Positions 39,036-48,333 are shown, numbered from the stretch's first letter. The stretch is DNA of 64,000 bases from Apopatocola sp963618015 (GCA_963618015.1 CAVEQS010000007.1:8832-72831); one strand, 5' to 3'. Notes: a model not told the origin generated them from the letters alone. Translations and numbers: made by a program.

Positions 39036-41393
39036 ATGATCAGCCTTTGCAGCGATTGGGAATTCACTCGTGAGTGGAGCGCCGGTTTTGCCCGCGGCGA
39101 GGGGCGGTTTCCGCACGTCGATCTCCCGCACACGACGGGGGAGGTGCCGCTGCACTACGCGAAGCCCGGGGACTATGCCGGCATCTGCGGCTACCGGCGG
39201 ACGCTCTCCGTGCCGCTCGAATACCGCGGCAAGCGCCTCTTTCTGCAATTTGACGGCGCGGCGCATTATGCCGAGGTATATCTGAACGGCGAGAAGCTTG
39301 CCGCTCATGCCTGCGGCTACACGGCTTTCCGCGTGGAGATCACGTCCGCTGTGCGCTATGGCATGGAAAACCGCCTGGCCGTGCGGCTCGATACAACGGA
39401 AAATCCCGCTGTGCCGCCGTTCGGCTTTGTGCTGGACTATCTCGCCTACGGCGGACTCTACCGCGAAGTCTGGCTCGATGTCCGTGGTGCGGATGTCATT
39501 GAGGACGTGTTTGTGATGACGCCCTCGCTCGACCGCGCCGAGATCACCCTCACCGTATCCGGCAATCCCTCCCGCCGCCGCGTTACGCTGCTCGACGATA
39601 CCGGCGCTGTCTGTGCCGTGGCAGAGGGTGACGATAACAAATATTATGTTAACTATTCGAACGCCCGCCCGTGGACGCTGGACGAGCCCAATCTTTATTC
39701 GATCCGCGCCGAGCTGCTTGACGAGAGCGGCGCGGTGACCGATGAAAAAAACGTCCGCTTCGGCTTTCGCACGGCGGAGTTTCGACGCACAGGCTTCTAT
39801 CTCAACGGTGAGCGCGTATTCCTCCGCGGTCTGAACCGCCATCAATGCTATCCCTACATGGGCTATGCCGCGCCCGAGGCGCTCCAGCGCGAGGACGCGC
39901 GGATTCTCAAGGAGGAGCTTTGCTGCACGGCAGTGCGCACGTCGCACTACCCGCAGAGCCAGCATTTCATCGATGCCTGCGACGAGCTGGGGCTGCTCGT
40001 GTTTACCGAGCTCCCCGGTTGGCAGCACATCGGCGACGCGGCGTGGAAGCGTCAATCGGTCGAAAACGTGCGCGAGATGGTGACGCAGTACCGGAATCAT
40101 CCGTCCATCGTCCTCTGGGGCGTGCGCATCAACGAAAGCCTGGACGACGATGCGTTTTACCGCGAAACAAATGCGCTCGCGCATTCGCTCGACCCCTCGC
40201 GCCAGACGTCCGGTGTGCGCTATCTCGAAAAGAGCCATCTTTTGGAGGATGTGTACGCCTATAACGACTTCTCGCACGACGGCATAGCGCCGGGAGCGAA
40301 GAAGCGCAGCGCCGTGACGCCGGATATGGATAAGCCCTATCTCATCTCCGAGTGCAACGGCCATATGTTTCCGACAAAATCCTTTGACCCGTGGGAGAAG
40401 CGGCAGGAGCACGCCCTGCGCCACGCGCGTGTGCAGAACGCCGCCGCGTCCAACGGCGAGATTTCCGGCTGCTTCGGCTGGGTGATGTTCGACTATCCGA
40501 CGCATAAGGACTTCGGCTCCGGCGATCGCGTGTGCTACCACGGCGTGATGGACGCCTTCCGCAATCCCAAGCTCGCCGCGGCGTTCTATGCCAGCCAGGG
40601 GGATAAAACGCCGGTGCTCGAAGTTGGCTCGCCGATGGACATCGGCGACTATCCCGCCGGAAACATCGGCGATATTTGGGCGTTTACGAACGCCGAGGAA
40701 GTCGCACTCTATAAAAACGACCAGTATGTTGCCACATTCCGTACCAAGGGCTGGGATGGATTGCCGCATGGCCCGGTTGCGATCGATGATACGATCGGCG
40801 AGCTGCTCGAAACGCAGGAGCACTTCCCGCACGACAAAGCAGAGCTGCTGCGAAAGTGTCTCGTTTCTGCCGGGAAGAACGGCCTTGCCGGGATGCCGGT
40901 GGCGGACAAGGCGCGCATGGCGTGGGCCATGGCGCGCTACAAGCTCACCATGGACGACGGCGTAGCGCTCTTCGGAAAATACGTCGGCAACTGGGGCGGC
41001 GCGGCCACGCGCTGGCGCTTTGATGCCCGCACCGGCGGCGAGACCGTCGCGAGTGTGACGCGCGCTTCGGGCGCGGCGCTGCATATGGAAGTGCGTGTGA
41101 GCAAAACAGAGCTTCACGTGGGCGACACGTGGGACGCCGCCGCGGTGCGCGTCCGTATTCTCGATGAATATGGTACCCCGGCCTCGTATGCGCAGCTTCC
41201 GGTGCGCTTCACACTCACCGGTGCGGCGGCGCTTATCGGCCCTGACACCGTGACCGCCGAGGGCGGTATGACCGGCACCTATGTGCGCACCGCCGGCGAG
41301 AGCGGGGAAGCCGTTCTTCGCATTTCCGCCGCCGGCCTGCCGGAGGAAGAGGTGTGCTTTACGATCCAAGTACAAAACGTCGAACAGGAGTGA
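39036..41393 (+). CDS. Glycoside hydrolase family 2 (beta-galactosidase/glucuronidase-like)
   Basis: 785 aa retaining glycosidase with no signal peptide, so cytoplasmic. Domain order: sugar-binding jelly roll (1-165, with VDLPHTTGEVPLHYAKP), Ig-like sandwich (165-255), TIM barrel (255-550) and C-terminal Ig-like domains (560-785). Acid/base Glu367 lies in WGVRINES and the nucleophile is probably Glu439 in LISECNGHM. RGLNRHQCYPYMGYA is the barrel start motif. It lies directly before a GH36 gene (5-base gap), so the two probably act on one imported galactoside-containing oligosaccharide. No transporter is adjacent. The substrate (galactoside, glucuronide or mannoside) is not determined. Confidence 0.9.
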   Translation: MISLCSDWEFTREWSAGFARGEGRFPHVDLPHTTGEVPLHYAKPGDYAGICGYRRTLSVPLEYRGKRLFLQFDGAAHYAEVYLNGEKLAAHACGYTAFRVEITSAVRYGMENRLAVRLDTTENPAVPPFGFVLDYLAYGGLYREVWLDVRGADVIEDVFVMTPSLDRAEITLTVSGNPSRRRVTLLDDTGAVCAVAEGDDNKYYVNYSNARPWTLDEPNLYSIRAELLDESGAVTDEKNVRFGFRTAEFRRTGFYLNGERVFLRGLNRHQCYPYMGYAAPEALQREDARILKEELCCTAVRTSHYPQSQHFIDACDELGLLVFTELPGWQHIGDAAWKRQSVENVREMVTQYRNHPSIVLWGVRINESLDDDAFYRETNALAHSLDPSRQTSGVRYLEKSHLLEDVYAYNDFSHDGIAPGAKKRSAVTPDMDKPYLISECNGHMFPTKSFDPWEKRQEHALRHARVQNAAASNGEISGCFGWVMFDYPTHKDFGSGDRVCYHGVMDAFRNPKLAAAFYASQGDKTPVLEVGSPMDIGDYPAGNIGDIWAFTNAEEVALYKNDQYVATFRTKGWDGLPHGPVAIDDTIGELLETQEHFPHDKAELLRKCLVSAGKNGLAGMPVADKARMAWAMARYKLTMDDGVALFGKYVGNWGGAATRWRFDARTGGETVASVTRASGAALHMEVRVSKTELHVGDTWDAAAVRVRILDEYGTPASYAQLPVRFTLTGAAALIGPDTVTAEGGMTGTYVRTAGESGEAVLRISAAGLPEEEVCFTIQVQNVEQE

Positions 41394-41398
41394 AGAAT

Positions 41399-43000
41399 AT
41401 GGAACTTCTATGGCGCGTGGAACTGGAAAACGGCGGGACAGTCACCGGCAGCACGCTGCTGCAGCCGGGCGAGAACCGCATTGTCTGCGATCTGCCGGAC
41501 GATACGCTCAAAAGCGTGACCGGCGCGATGCTCTGGGAAACGGAGCCGGACGAGCGCATTTTCATCAACGGCTTCCAGAGCTGGACGTATTCGCCGGAGT
41601 GCGGCGTGAACGATCACACACCCTCCTTCGCAAGCCCGCTGGCGCGCTTCAAGCCGCTGGGGCTTGAGCGCTACGGCGATTACTATTTTACCGACTATCC
41701 GGAAACGCCGGGCGTGACGCACGGCGAATCCTATGCCTACTGGCGGCGCGGTGAGCATTTCCGGCTGCTTGGCTCGCTGGACGAAGCGAGCGGCTACACT
41801 ATGATCCGATACGACGCGAATGCCGAAAAGCTCACGCTCTCGCGCGACTGCTGTGGCGTGCGCTGCAATGGGGCGTTCCATGTGTTTGATCTCTTCTACG
41901 CCGAGGGCGCGGAAAACGAGGTCTACGACGGCTGGTTTGCCGCCATGGGTCTGCCGAAAAAGCCTGTAGAGCGCATCGCCGGGTATTCAAGCTGGTATAA
42001 CCGTTACGCGGATATCGACGAGACATGCATCCTCTCCGATCTCTCCGGCTGCGCCGGGGTGCTCTCGGAGGGCGACGTATTCCAGATCGACGACGGCTGG
42101 GAGCCTGCCGTGGGCGACTGGCTTACAACGGACGCGAAGAAATTTCCGAAGGGGCTTCGCGGCACGGCGGACAAGATCCATGAAAAGGGCTTTCGCGCGG
42201 GGCTTTGGCTCTCGCCGTTCGTCTGCCAGAAGGATTCGGAGATCTTCCGGCGGCACAAGGATTGGCTGCTGCGCGTGGACGGGAAGCCGTGGTACTGCGG
42301 CATGAACTGGGGCGGCTTCTACGCGATCGACTTTGACCATCCGCAGGCCGCGCAGTATCTGCGGGATGTATTTCGCCGCGTGTTCACCGACTGGGGCTTC
42401 GATCTCGTGAAGCTCGACTTTCTCTATGCCGCTGCGCCGGTCAATCTCCCGACGGAGAGCCGCGCCAAGCGCATGCGCCGCGCCATGAGCTTTTTGCGTG
42501 AAATGTGCGGCGACCATCTTGTCATCGGCTGCGGCGTGCCGCTCATGCCCGCGTTCGGTCTCGTGGATTACTGCCGCATCGGGTGCGACGTGGGGCTCGA
42601 CTGGGACGGCTCCTTTATTATGAAAATGGCGCACCGCGAGCGCATTTCCACGAAGCAGTCGCTCGAAAATACGCTTTTCCGCCGCGGTTTGAATGGACGC
42701 GCGTTTGGGAACGATCCGGATGTGTTCTTCCTTCGCAGCGACAATCTCAAGCTCTCCGATACGCAGAAAACAATGCTCGCGCGCGCAGACGCTCTGCTCG
42801 GAAGCGTGTTCTTCACCTCCGACGACATGAGCGCCTACGACGAGGAAAAACGCGAGACGTACCGCGAGCTGCGCCGGTTGCGGAGCGCGGAAAACGTGCG
42901 TGTCTGCATGGACGGCATGCCTCGCATTGAATATACGCTTGACGGCGAGGAGCAGCGCCTCGCGCTGCCATTCCTGCCGAGCGACACGCGATACTCATAA
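41399..43000 (+). CDS. Glycoside hydrolase family 36 (alpha-galactosidase-like)
   Basis: 533 aa from ATG 41399 (AGGAGTGAAGAAT upstream). It is shorter than the 720-residue classical GH36 enzymes, the small clostridial type. The N-terminal beta domain has NGFQSWTYSPECG. The barrel contains DVFQIDDGWEPAVGDWL, RAGLWLSPFVCQKDSE, the nucleophile Asp340 in LVKLDFLYAA and a likely acid/base Asp397 in CRIGCDVGLDWDG. Cytoplasmic. Paired with the GH2 enzyme, it suggests breakdown of an oligosaccharide carrying both alpha and beta linkages, for example a raffinose- or galactan-type glycan; this is inference. Confidence 0.9.
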   Translation: MELLWRVELENGGTVTGSTLLQPGENRIVCDLPDDTLKSVTGAMLWETEPDERIFINGFQSWTYSPECGVNDHTPSFASPLARFKPLGLERYGDYYFTDYPETPGVTHGESYAYWRRGEHFRLLGSLDEASGYTMIRYDANAEKLTLSRDCCGVRCNGAFHVFDLFYAEGAENEVYDGWFAAMGLPKKPVERIAGYSSWYNRYADIDETCILSDLSGCAGVLSEGDVFQIDDGWEPAVGDWLTTDAKKFPKGLRGTADKIHEKGFRAGLWLSPFVCQKDSEIFRRHKDWLLRVDGKPWYCGMNWGGFYAIDFDHPQAAQYLRDVFRRVFTDWGFDLVKLDFLYAAAPVNLPTESRAKRMRRAMSFLREMCGDHLVIGCGVPLMPAFGLVDYCRIGCDVGLDWDGSFIMKMAHRERISTKQSLENTLFRRGLNGRAFGNDPDVFFLRSDNLKLSDTQKTMLARADALLGSVFFTSDDMSAYDEEKRETYRELRRLRSAENVRVCMDGMPRIEYTLDGEEQRLALPFLPSDTRYS

Positions 43001-43013
43001 AGGAGGGATTCTT

Positions 43014-44213
43014 ATGGAAGAAAAACGGGAAACGAATCCCCGCGTAAGCTTTCTTATCAACATTGCGTACTGGGCGGTGATTGTGGCGATCATCTTCCTG
43101 GTTTTCAAGTATCTCATCAACATGATGATGCCGATCTTTCTCGCGTTCATTTTCGCGGCGGTCGTGCGTCCGATCTCCCGCGCGCTGAGCCGGGAAACGC
43201 GCTATGTCCGCGACAAGGACGGGAACAAAGTCCTGGTAAAGCGGAAATTCCACATGAACCGCAACGTGGCCGGGATCATCAGCGTGCTTGTGCTGTTCAT
43301 CGTCGTCGGCGGACTGCTGACGCTCATCGTCATCCGCCTGACCGATACGATCGTGGATTTCGTGTCCTATGCGCCGACATTCTATGAGCAGAGCGTTCTC
43401 CCCGGCATCACGAGGCTTTATAACTGGGTACTGCAGTTCAGCGAGAGGTTCGATGTCTCCATCGTGGACGCCATCGAGCAGGCGCTGCCCGGCATGATCT
43501 CCAACATCGGCAGCGCGGTCACCAACCTCTCCGGCAAGATCGTCAGCGGTATCACCGGCATTGCGAGCCGCCTGCCGAACATTCTGCTCAACGCCATCAT
43601 CTGCCTGATCGCTACGGTCTTTATCTCCGTGGACTTTGACCGCATCAAGCTCTTCATCCGCAAAAACCTGCCCGAGAAGCCGCTGCGCGTGGCGGTGAAC
43701 GTCAAGAACTCATTCCTCGATATGATCTGGCAGTTTATCAAGTCGTATGCCATCATCTTCTGCATTACTGTAGCGGAGATCACCGTTGGTTTGCTGATCG
43801 TCGGCGTGGGACACCCGCTGCTCATCGGCATTCTCATCGGTATTTTCGATGCGCTGCCCATCGTCGGCAGCGGCATGATCCTCCTCCCGTGGTCGATCAT
43901 CACGCTGCTCACCGGCAACACCATGCGCGGTCTCGGTATTTTCATCATCTATGTTGTCGTCGTTGTTGCGCGTCAGGTCATTGAGCCGAAGATCGTCGGC
44001 AAGCACGTTGGTCTGCGCCCGATCGTAACGCTTACCTGCATGTATGCGGGCTCCAAACTCTTCGGCGGTCTCGTCGGCCTCTTCGGCCTGCCGATCGCCG
44101 CCGCCATCATCATGGATCTCAACACGAGCGGCATCTTCCACATCTTCAACCCTGTAGACAGTGATCTGGACGGCAAAACGGAAACAGGAGAGGCCGGGGA
44201 GCAGAACGCATGA
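43014..44213 (+). CDS. AI-2E family transporter (PerM/TqsA-like)
   Basis: 399 aa from ATG 43014 (AAAGGAGGGATTCTT upstream). It has about seven or eight membrane helices: INIAYWAVIVAIIFLVFKYLI and MPIFLAFIFAAVVRPI at the start, NVAGIISVLVLFIVVGGLLTLIVI next, and the conserved late block GHPLLIGILIGIFDALPIVGSGMILLPW plus QVIEPKIVGKHVGLRPIVTL (in parts). The family name comes from autoinducer-2 export, but most members have other or unknown substrates. It is coupled to the next gene by ATGA. Confidence 0.92.
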   Translation: MEEKRETNPRVSFLINIAYWAVIVAIIFLVFKYLINMMMPIFLAFIFAAVVRPISRALSRETRYVRDKDGNKVLVKRKFHMNRNVAGIISVLVLFIVVGGLLTLIVIRLTDTIVDFVSYAPTFYEQSVLPGITRLYNWVLQFSERFDVSIVDAIEQALPGMISNIGSAVTNLSGKIVSGITGIASRLPNILLNAIICLIATVFISVDFDRIKLFIRKNLPEKPLRVAVNVKNSFLDMIWQFIKSYAIIFCITVAEITVGLLIVGVGHPLLIGILIGIFDALPIVGSGMILLPWSIITLLTGNTMRGLGIFIIYVVVVVARQVIEPKIVGKHVGLRPIVTLTCMYAGSKLFGGLVGLFGLPIAAAIIMDLNTSGIFHIFNPVDSDLDGKTETGEAGEQNA

Positions 44214-44986
44214 CGATCAACATTTTAGCCATCGGCGACGTTGTCGGGCAGACCGGCCTCGCCTTTCTCAAGTCGCATCTGCGGCCGCTCCAGAAGCTTA
44301 AGGGCATTTCGTTCACCGTGGTGAACGGCGAGAACGCCAACGTTGTCGGCATCACTCCCGCACAGGCGGACATGATCTTTGAAGCCGGGGCGGATGTTGT
44401 AACGCTCGGCAACCACACATGGACGCGCTGGGAGCTTCAGCCGTATCTTGACGAGAAGGCGCGCATCCTGCGCCCGGCAAACTATGCCCCCCAATGCCCC
44501 GGCCGGGGCGACGCGACGTATACAACGCCGTTTGGCCCCATCCGCGTCATCAATCTGCTTGGCCGTTTCACTCTTGATCCGAATACCGATAATCCGTTCC
44601 CGGCCGTGGATGCGCTGCTCGCGGAAAACCAGACGCGCATGGTGCTTGTCGATATGCACGCCGAGGCCACGAGCGAAAAGCTTGCCATGGGCTGGTTTCT
44701 GGACGGGCGCGTTTCCGCCGTTTGGGGCACGCATACCCATGTCCAGACATCGGACTCGCGCGTTCTGCCGCGCGGCACGGGGTACATCTCCGATCTCGGC
44801 ATGACGGGGCCGAGCGAATCGGTGCTCGGCATTGCGCCGGAACAGTCCATCCGCAAATTCCTCGGCGATCCTCCGCGCCGGTATGAGCAGGCAAAGGGCC
44901 CCGGAAAACTCGAAGGCGCGATTTTTACCATCGATACCGAGACCGGCGCATGCACCGCCGTCGAGGCGATCCGCATAACGCCATGA
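44210..44986 (+). CDS. YmdB-type metallophosphoesterase (TIGR00282 family)
   Basis: 258 aa. The metal-binding motifs are IGDVVGQTG near the N-terminus, VNGENAN, LGNHTWTR, DMHAEATSEKLAMGWFLDGRVSAVWGTHTHVQT (parts) and GTGYISDLGMTGP. These match B. subtilis YmdB, a 2',3'-cyclic nucleotide phosphodiesterase involved in cell-fate control and RNA turnover. In Bacillus the gene follows rny; here it is placed between an AI-2E permease and a DNA-repair-like nuclease, linked to both by 4-base overlaps. Confidence 0.92.
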   Translation: MTINILAIGDVVGQTGLAFLKSHLRPLQKLKGISFTVVNGENANVVGITPAQADMIFEAGADVVTLGNHTWTRWELQPYLDEKARILRPANYAPQCPGRGDATYTTPFGPIRVINLLGRFTLDPNTDNPFPAVDALLAENQTRMVLVDMHAEATSEKLAMGWFLDGRVSAVWGTHTHVQTSDSRVLPRGTGYISDLGMTGPSESVLGIAPEQSIRKFLGDPPRRYEQAKGPGKLEGAIFTIDTETGACTAVEAIRITP

Positions 44987-46074
44987 TCCGAATCATTCAT
45001 GCCGCCGATCTGCATCTCGACTCGCCCTTTGAATCGCTCAGCGCGGAAAAGGCGTCCGTTCGCCGCAGCGAGCAGAGAGCGCTTTTAGACCGCATCGCGG
45101 CGGAGGCCAACGAGCGAGACGCCGATCTTCTCTTTCTTGCCGGCGACCTTTTGGACAGCAGCAGCGCCTACGCCGAAACCGGCGAGGCGCTGCTTGCTGC
45201 GCTCCGAAAGGTGCGCGTTCCCGTATTCATTGCGCCGGGAAACCACGACTGGTACTCCCGGCGCTCGCCGTATGCGCGCCTGCGCTTCCCGGACAATGTC
45301 CATATCTTCCGTGCGCCCCGGCTGGAGAGCGTCCTCCTGCCGGAGCTTGGCGCGCGTGTCTGGGGCGCGGGGTATACCTCGCCCTCGGGCGAGGCGCTGC
45401 TGCGCGGCTTTCATGCCCCGGCGGAGGAGGGCGTAACGCAGCTTCTCGTGCTGCATGCCGAGCTTGGCCGGGCGAACTCCCCATATTGTCCCGTGACGGA
45501 GGCGGAGCTTGCGCAAAGCGGCATGCGGTATGCTGCGCTCGGCCACATCCATCTGGGAAGCGGCCTGCGCCGCGCCGGAGAGTGCTTTTACGCCTGGCCC
45601 GGCTGCCCGGAGGGGCGCGGCTTCGACGAGTGCGGCGAGAAAGGCATTTTGCAGATCGATATTGACGGAGAGCAAGTCAAAGCCGGCTTTATTCCGACCG
45701 CCGCGCGCCGGTACGAAAAGCTGCGCGTGGAGCCGGGCGCGGACGCACTTGCCGCGATCCGCGCCGCGCTGCCGGAGGATACGGCGGACGATATTTATAA
45801 GATCATTCTGACCGGCGAGAGTCTCGCCGCGCCGGATCTTTCGTATCTCCGGCAGGCATTGGAACGCGAGTTTTTTGCGCTCACGCTCGCGGACGAAACG
45901 GTTCCGCCGCGTGATCTCTGGCGGCGTGCCGGGGAGGACAGTCTCGCCGGGCGGTTTCTGCGCCGGATGCGGCGGCGGATCGAGACGGCGCAGACCGAGG
46001 AAGAAAAGAAAACCCTTCTTCACGCTGTGCGCTGCGGCATCGCGGCGCTCGAAGGTTGGGAGGTGCGGCTATGA
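44983..46074 (+). CDS. YhaO/SbcD-like metallophosphoesterase (DNA repair nuclease subunit)
   Basis: 363 aa from ATG 44983, overlapping the ymdB-like stop. Mre11/SbcD-type motifs: IHAADLHLDSPFE, LFLAGDLLDS, IAPGNHDWYSRRSP, LVLHAEL and YAALGHIHLGSG. The C-terminal 110 residues are a helical extension that probably binds the partner ATPase. The next gene encodes that partner, a YhaN-like protein, with a 4-base overlap. The pair is a probable DNA-end-processing complex at the membrane. Confidence 0.92.
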   Translation: MIRIIHAADLHLDSPFESLSAEKASVRRSEQRALLDRIAAEANERDADLLFLAGDLLDSSSAYAETGEALLAALRKVRVPVFIAPGNHDWYSRRSPYARLRFPDNVHIFRAPRLESVLLPELGARVWGAGYTSPSGEALLRGFHAPAEEGVTQLLVLHAELGRANSPYCPVTEAELAQSGMRYAALGHIHLGSGLRRAGECFYAWPGCPEGRGFDECGEKGILQIDIDGEQVKAGFIPTAARRYEKLRVEPGADALAAIRAALPEDTADDIYKIILTGESLAAPDLSYLRQALEREFFALTLADETVPPRDLWRRAGEDSLAGRFLRRMRRRIETAQTEEEKKTLLHAVRCGIAALEGWEVRL

Positions 46075-47993
46075 TCGTGCGGAAAATGACGGCGAGCTTC
46101 GGCGTGCTGCAAAACCGCACGCTCGAGCTCTCGCCGGGGCTCAACATCATCGAAGCGCCGAACGAATACGGAAAAACCACGTGGTGCGCTTTTTTACGCG
46201 CCATGCTCTACGGCATTGACACTGCCCAGCGCGGCCGCGCCGGGAAAAAGCCGGACAAGGTGCTGTATTCGCCGTGGAACGGCGCGCCGATGGCCGGGAC
46301 AATGGAGCTTTCCTTTGGCGGGAAGGACATTACCCTCTCGCGCTCGACGCGCCTGGCGGGCGCGCCCATGCGTGCATTCTCCGCCGTATATACGCGCTCC
46401 GGCCAGCCGGTGCCGGGATTAACGGGGGAAAATGCCGGAGAAACGCTCACCGGCGCGTCGCTCCCGGTATTTGAGCGGACGGCGTTCATCGGACCGGCGG
46501 GGCTTGGCGTGCAGCAGGGAGCGGAGCTGGAGCGCAAGATCACATCTCTCGTTACGGCGGGGGAGGAGGTCGGCTCGTTTTCCGAGGCGTCGGCGCGGCT
46601 GCGCGCCATGCAGCGGAAATGCCGCTATCGAAATAGCGGCCGTCTCCCAGAGCTGGAAGCGGAAATGGCGTCGCTGAGAGAAAAACTTGCCGCTATGGAT
46701 GAAACCGCTGACGAACTGACCCGGGCGGAGGAAGCGGCGGAAAACGCGCATCTTCATGCGGAAAATGCCCGGAAAAGCCTTGCCGGAGCACAGGGAAAGC
46801 GGCGAGAAGAGGTAAAGAACCGTCTGGAAGCCTGCCGCACCGAGCGAGAGAAGGCCGAAAACGAGGCCGCACGGCGTGAGAGCGCCGCAGATGCGGCAGA
46901 AGCGACGCTTCGCGCCGGAATTTTTTGTGGCGCTGAACCGGATGAGACCGCGGCGGAGCGCGCCCGTGCCGATGAGCGCCGGGCGAAAAGGGCGGAGCGC
47001 GCCACAAACGCTCCCAAGCCGGGGCTTTGGATATGGATACTGCTTCTGCTCGCCGCCGGCGGCTTTGCCGCTGCAGGATTTATCCGGCGGGAGTTTTGGC
47101 TCGGAACGCTCCTGACACTTCTCGCGCTTGCGGTGCTCGGCATCGTATCCGTTTTCCGCACGCGCGAGCGCGCTAACGCGCGGCGCGTGCTCGGAGAAAT
47201 CCTTGCACAGTATGATGTGGAAATACCGGAGGATATTCCGGATCGTTTTGCGGCGTATGCCGCAGAATGGGAGGAGACAGAGGCGCTCATCCTCGCCGCG
47301 GAGGAAGAGCGCGAGCATGCCCGGAGCCTTGCCAGAGAGGAGCTGCAGCTTCACGAGGAGCTCACGGAGCTTCTCGACGACGATGCGGTTTTCCCGCAGT
47401 TCTCGGAAAGCGAAAAGAAAGAGCAGCTTCTCCGGGAGAAGATCGCCCGCCTGCGCGGACGGCTTGACACGCTCGGCGATCCGCTGGTGCTCAAAAGCCG
47501 CCTCAGCGAGCTGGAAGAAAATCACGCGCGCATAGAGTCCAGACTGGAAGCGCTGACCGTCGCGCTCGACGAGCTGGCGCTCGCCGACGAGGAGATGCAG
47601 TCCGAATTTTCCCCCGCGCTCGCGAAAAGCGCCGCGGCGGCGCTCTCCCGGCTAACCGGTGGGGCATATACGGAGCTCACGCTCGACCGCGAGCTGAACG
47701 CGCTTGTCCGCTGCGCCGGAGAGCCCGTGCTCCATGAGAGCGCGTTTCTCAGCCGGGGAACGGCGGATCAGCTCTATCTGGCGCTGCGGCTCGCGCTGTG
47801 CGATATGCTCCTCGGCGGGGAAGACCCATGCCCGATCGTGCTTGACGATGCGCTCATCAACTTTGACGATGTGCGCATGGGGTATGCGCTCGACTATCTT
47901 ACGGAGATAGCGCAGCACCGGCAGATACTGCTCTTTTCCTGCCACAGCCGCGAAAAGCGGTATATACAGGCAAAAACGAGGACTGATGTTTGA
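46071..47993 (+). CDS. YhaN/SbcC-like AAA ATPase with internal membrane segments
   Basis: 640 aa SMC-type ATPase from ATG 46071. Walker A is EAPNEYGKTTWCAFLRAML (residues about 29-47), coiled coils run through about 180-300 and 400-520, and the C-terminal half-site has FLSRGTADQLYLALRLALCD (signature) and PIVLDDALINFDD (Walker B). In the middle, residues about 325-370 hold two hydrophobic helices (WIWILLLLAAGGFAAAGFI and LGTLLTLLALAVLGIVSVF), as in YhaN, so the complex is likely membrane-tethered. The last codons lie inside a terminator stem shared with atpC. Confidence 0.92.
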   Translation: MIVRKMTASFGVLQNRTLELSPGLNIIEAPNEYGKTTWCAFLRAMLYGIDTAQRGRAGKKPDKVLYSPWNGAPMAGTMELSFGGKDITLSRSTRLAGAPMRAFSAVYTRSGQPVPGLTGENAGETLTGASLPVFERTAFIGPAGLGVQQGAELERKITSLVTAGEEVGSFSEASARLRAMQRKCRYRNSGRLPELEAEMASLREKLAAMDETADELTRAEEAAENAHLHAENARKSLAGAQGKRREEVKNRLEACRTEREKAENEAARRESAADAAEATLRAGIFCGAEPDETAAERARADERRAKRAERATNAPKPGLWIWILLLLAAGGFAAAGFIRREFWLGTLLTLLALAVLGIVSVFRTRERANARRVLGEILAQYDVEIPEDIPDRFAAYAAEWEETEALILAAEEEREHARSLAREELQLHEELTELLDDDAVFPQFSESEKKEQLLREKIARLRGRLDTLGDPLVLKSRLSELEENHARIESRLEALTVALDELALADEEMQSEFSPALAKSAAAALSRLTGGAYTELTLDRELNALVRCAGEPVLHESAFLSRGTADQLYLALRLALCDMLLGGEDPCPIVLDDALINFDDVRMGYALDYLTEIAQHRQILLFSCHSREKRYIQAKTRTDV

Positions 47994-48011
47994 AACATCA
48001 GTCCTCGTTTT
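47973..48011. terminator. Bidirectional terminator overlapping both flanking genes
   Basis: A perfect inverted repeat with 19-base arms (AAAACGAGGACTGATGTTT and its complement) around a single central base. It contains the stop codons of both the plus-strand YhaN gene (47991-47993) and the minus-strand atpC gene (48000-47998). The terminator therefore also encodes the C-terminal residues of both proteins. Confidence 0.88.
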
Positions 48012-48333
48012 CCGTATCGGTTTTCTCGCCGGGGTCAATTTCGCTGTCGGTGATGACGCGGATCACGTCGTTCCGCACGGAGGCAAACCCGCCGTGCAGC
48101 ACGGTGTGGAACACGGTCTCACCGCGCAGCAGCGCGTCTGCCGGGCCGTCGCCCAGCGCGAGCACCGCCGGCAGATGGCCGCGGTGGAAGCCGATTTGCC
48201 CGCCGCCGTGCCCGGTCTCATCGTCGCAGATCGTAAGATGCACGCTGTCGCAATGAACATCCACAGCTTCGCCGTGCGGCGTGAGTACAATGAATTCGAG
48301 CGGCGCGGCGAGATCTTTCGTTTTATCGGTCAT
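47998..48333 (-). CDS. atpC: F-type ATP synthase subunit epsilon, short form
   Basis: Central-stalk subunit. 111 aa, against about 130-140 for usual bacterial epsilon. The N-terminal beta sandwich is present (LEFIVLTPHGEAVDVHCDSVHLTICD, in parts; IGFHRGHLPAVLALGDG; VLHGGFASVRNDVIRVITDS), but the two C-terminal helices that inhibit ATP hydrolysis are absent, replaced by an acidic tail (DPGEKTDTENED) that is encoded inside the terminator. Last gene of the atp operon. Regulation by epsilon conformational change is therefore unlikely here. Confidence 0.88.
   Translation of the reverse strand: MTDKTKDLAAPLEFIVLTPHGEAVDVHCDSVHLTICDDETGHGGGQIGFHRGHLPAVLALGDGPADALLRGETVFHTVLHGGFASVRNDVIRVITDSEIDPGEKTDTENED

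Noticed and set aside
38949..41375. An open frame of 808 codons on the minus strand opposite the GH2 gene, and similar long frames opposite other genes (for example 1231-2304, 3044-4270, 28816-30750, 51201-52847, 60015-61220).
   Set aside because: They mirror the codon bias of strong plus- or minus-strand genes in GC-rich DNA, show no family motifs, no ribosome sites and repetitive His/Arg/Val composition.
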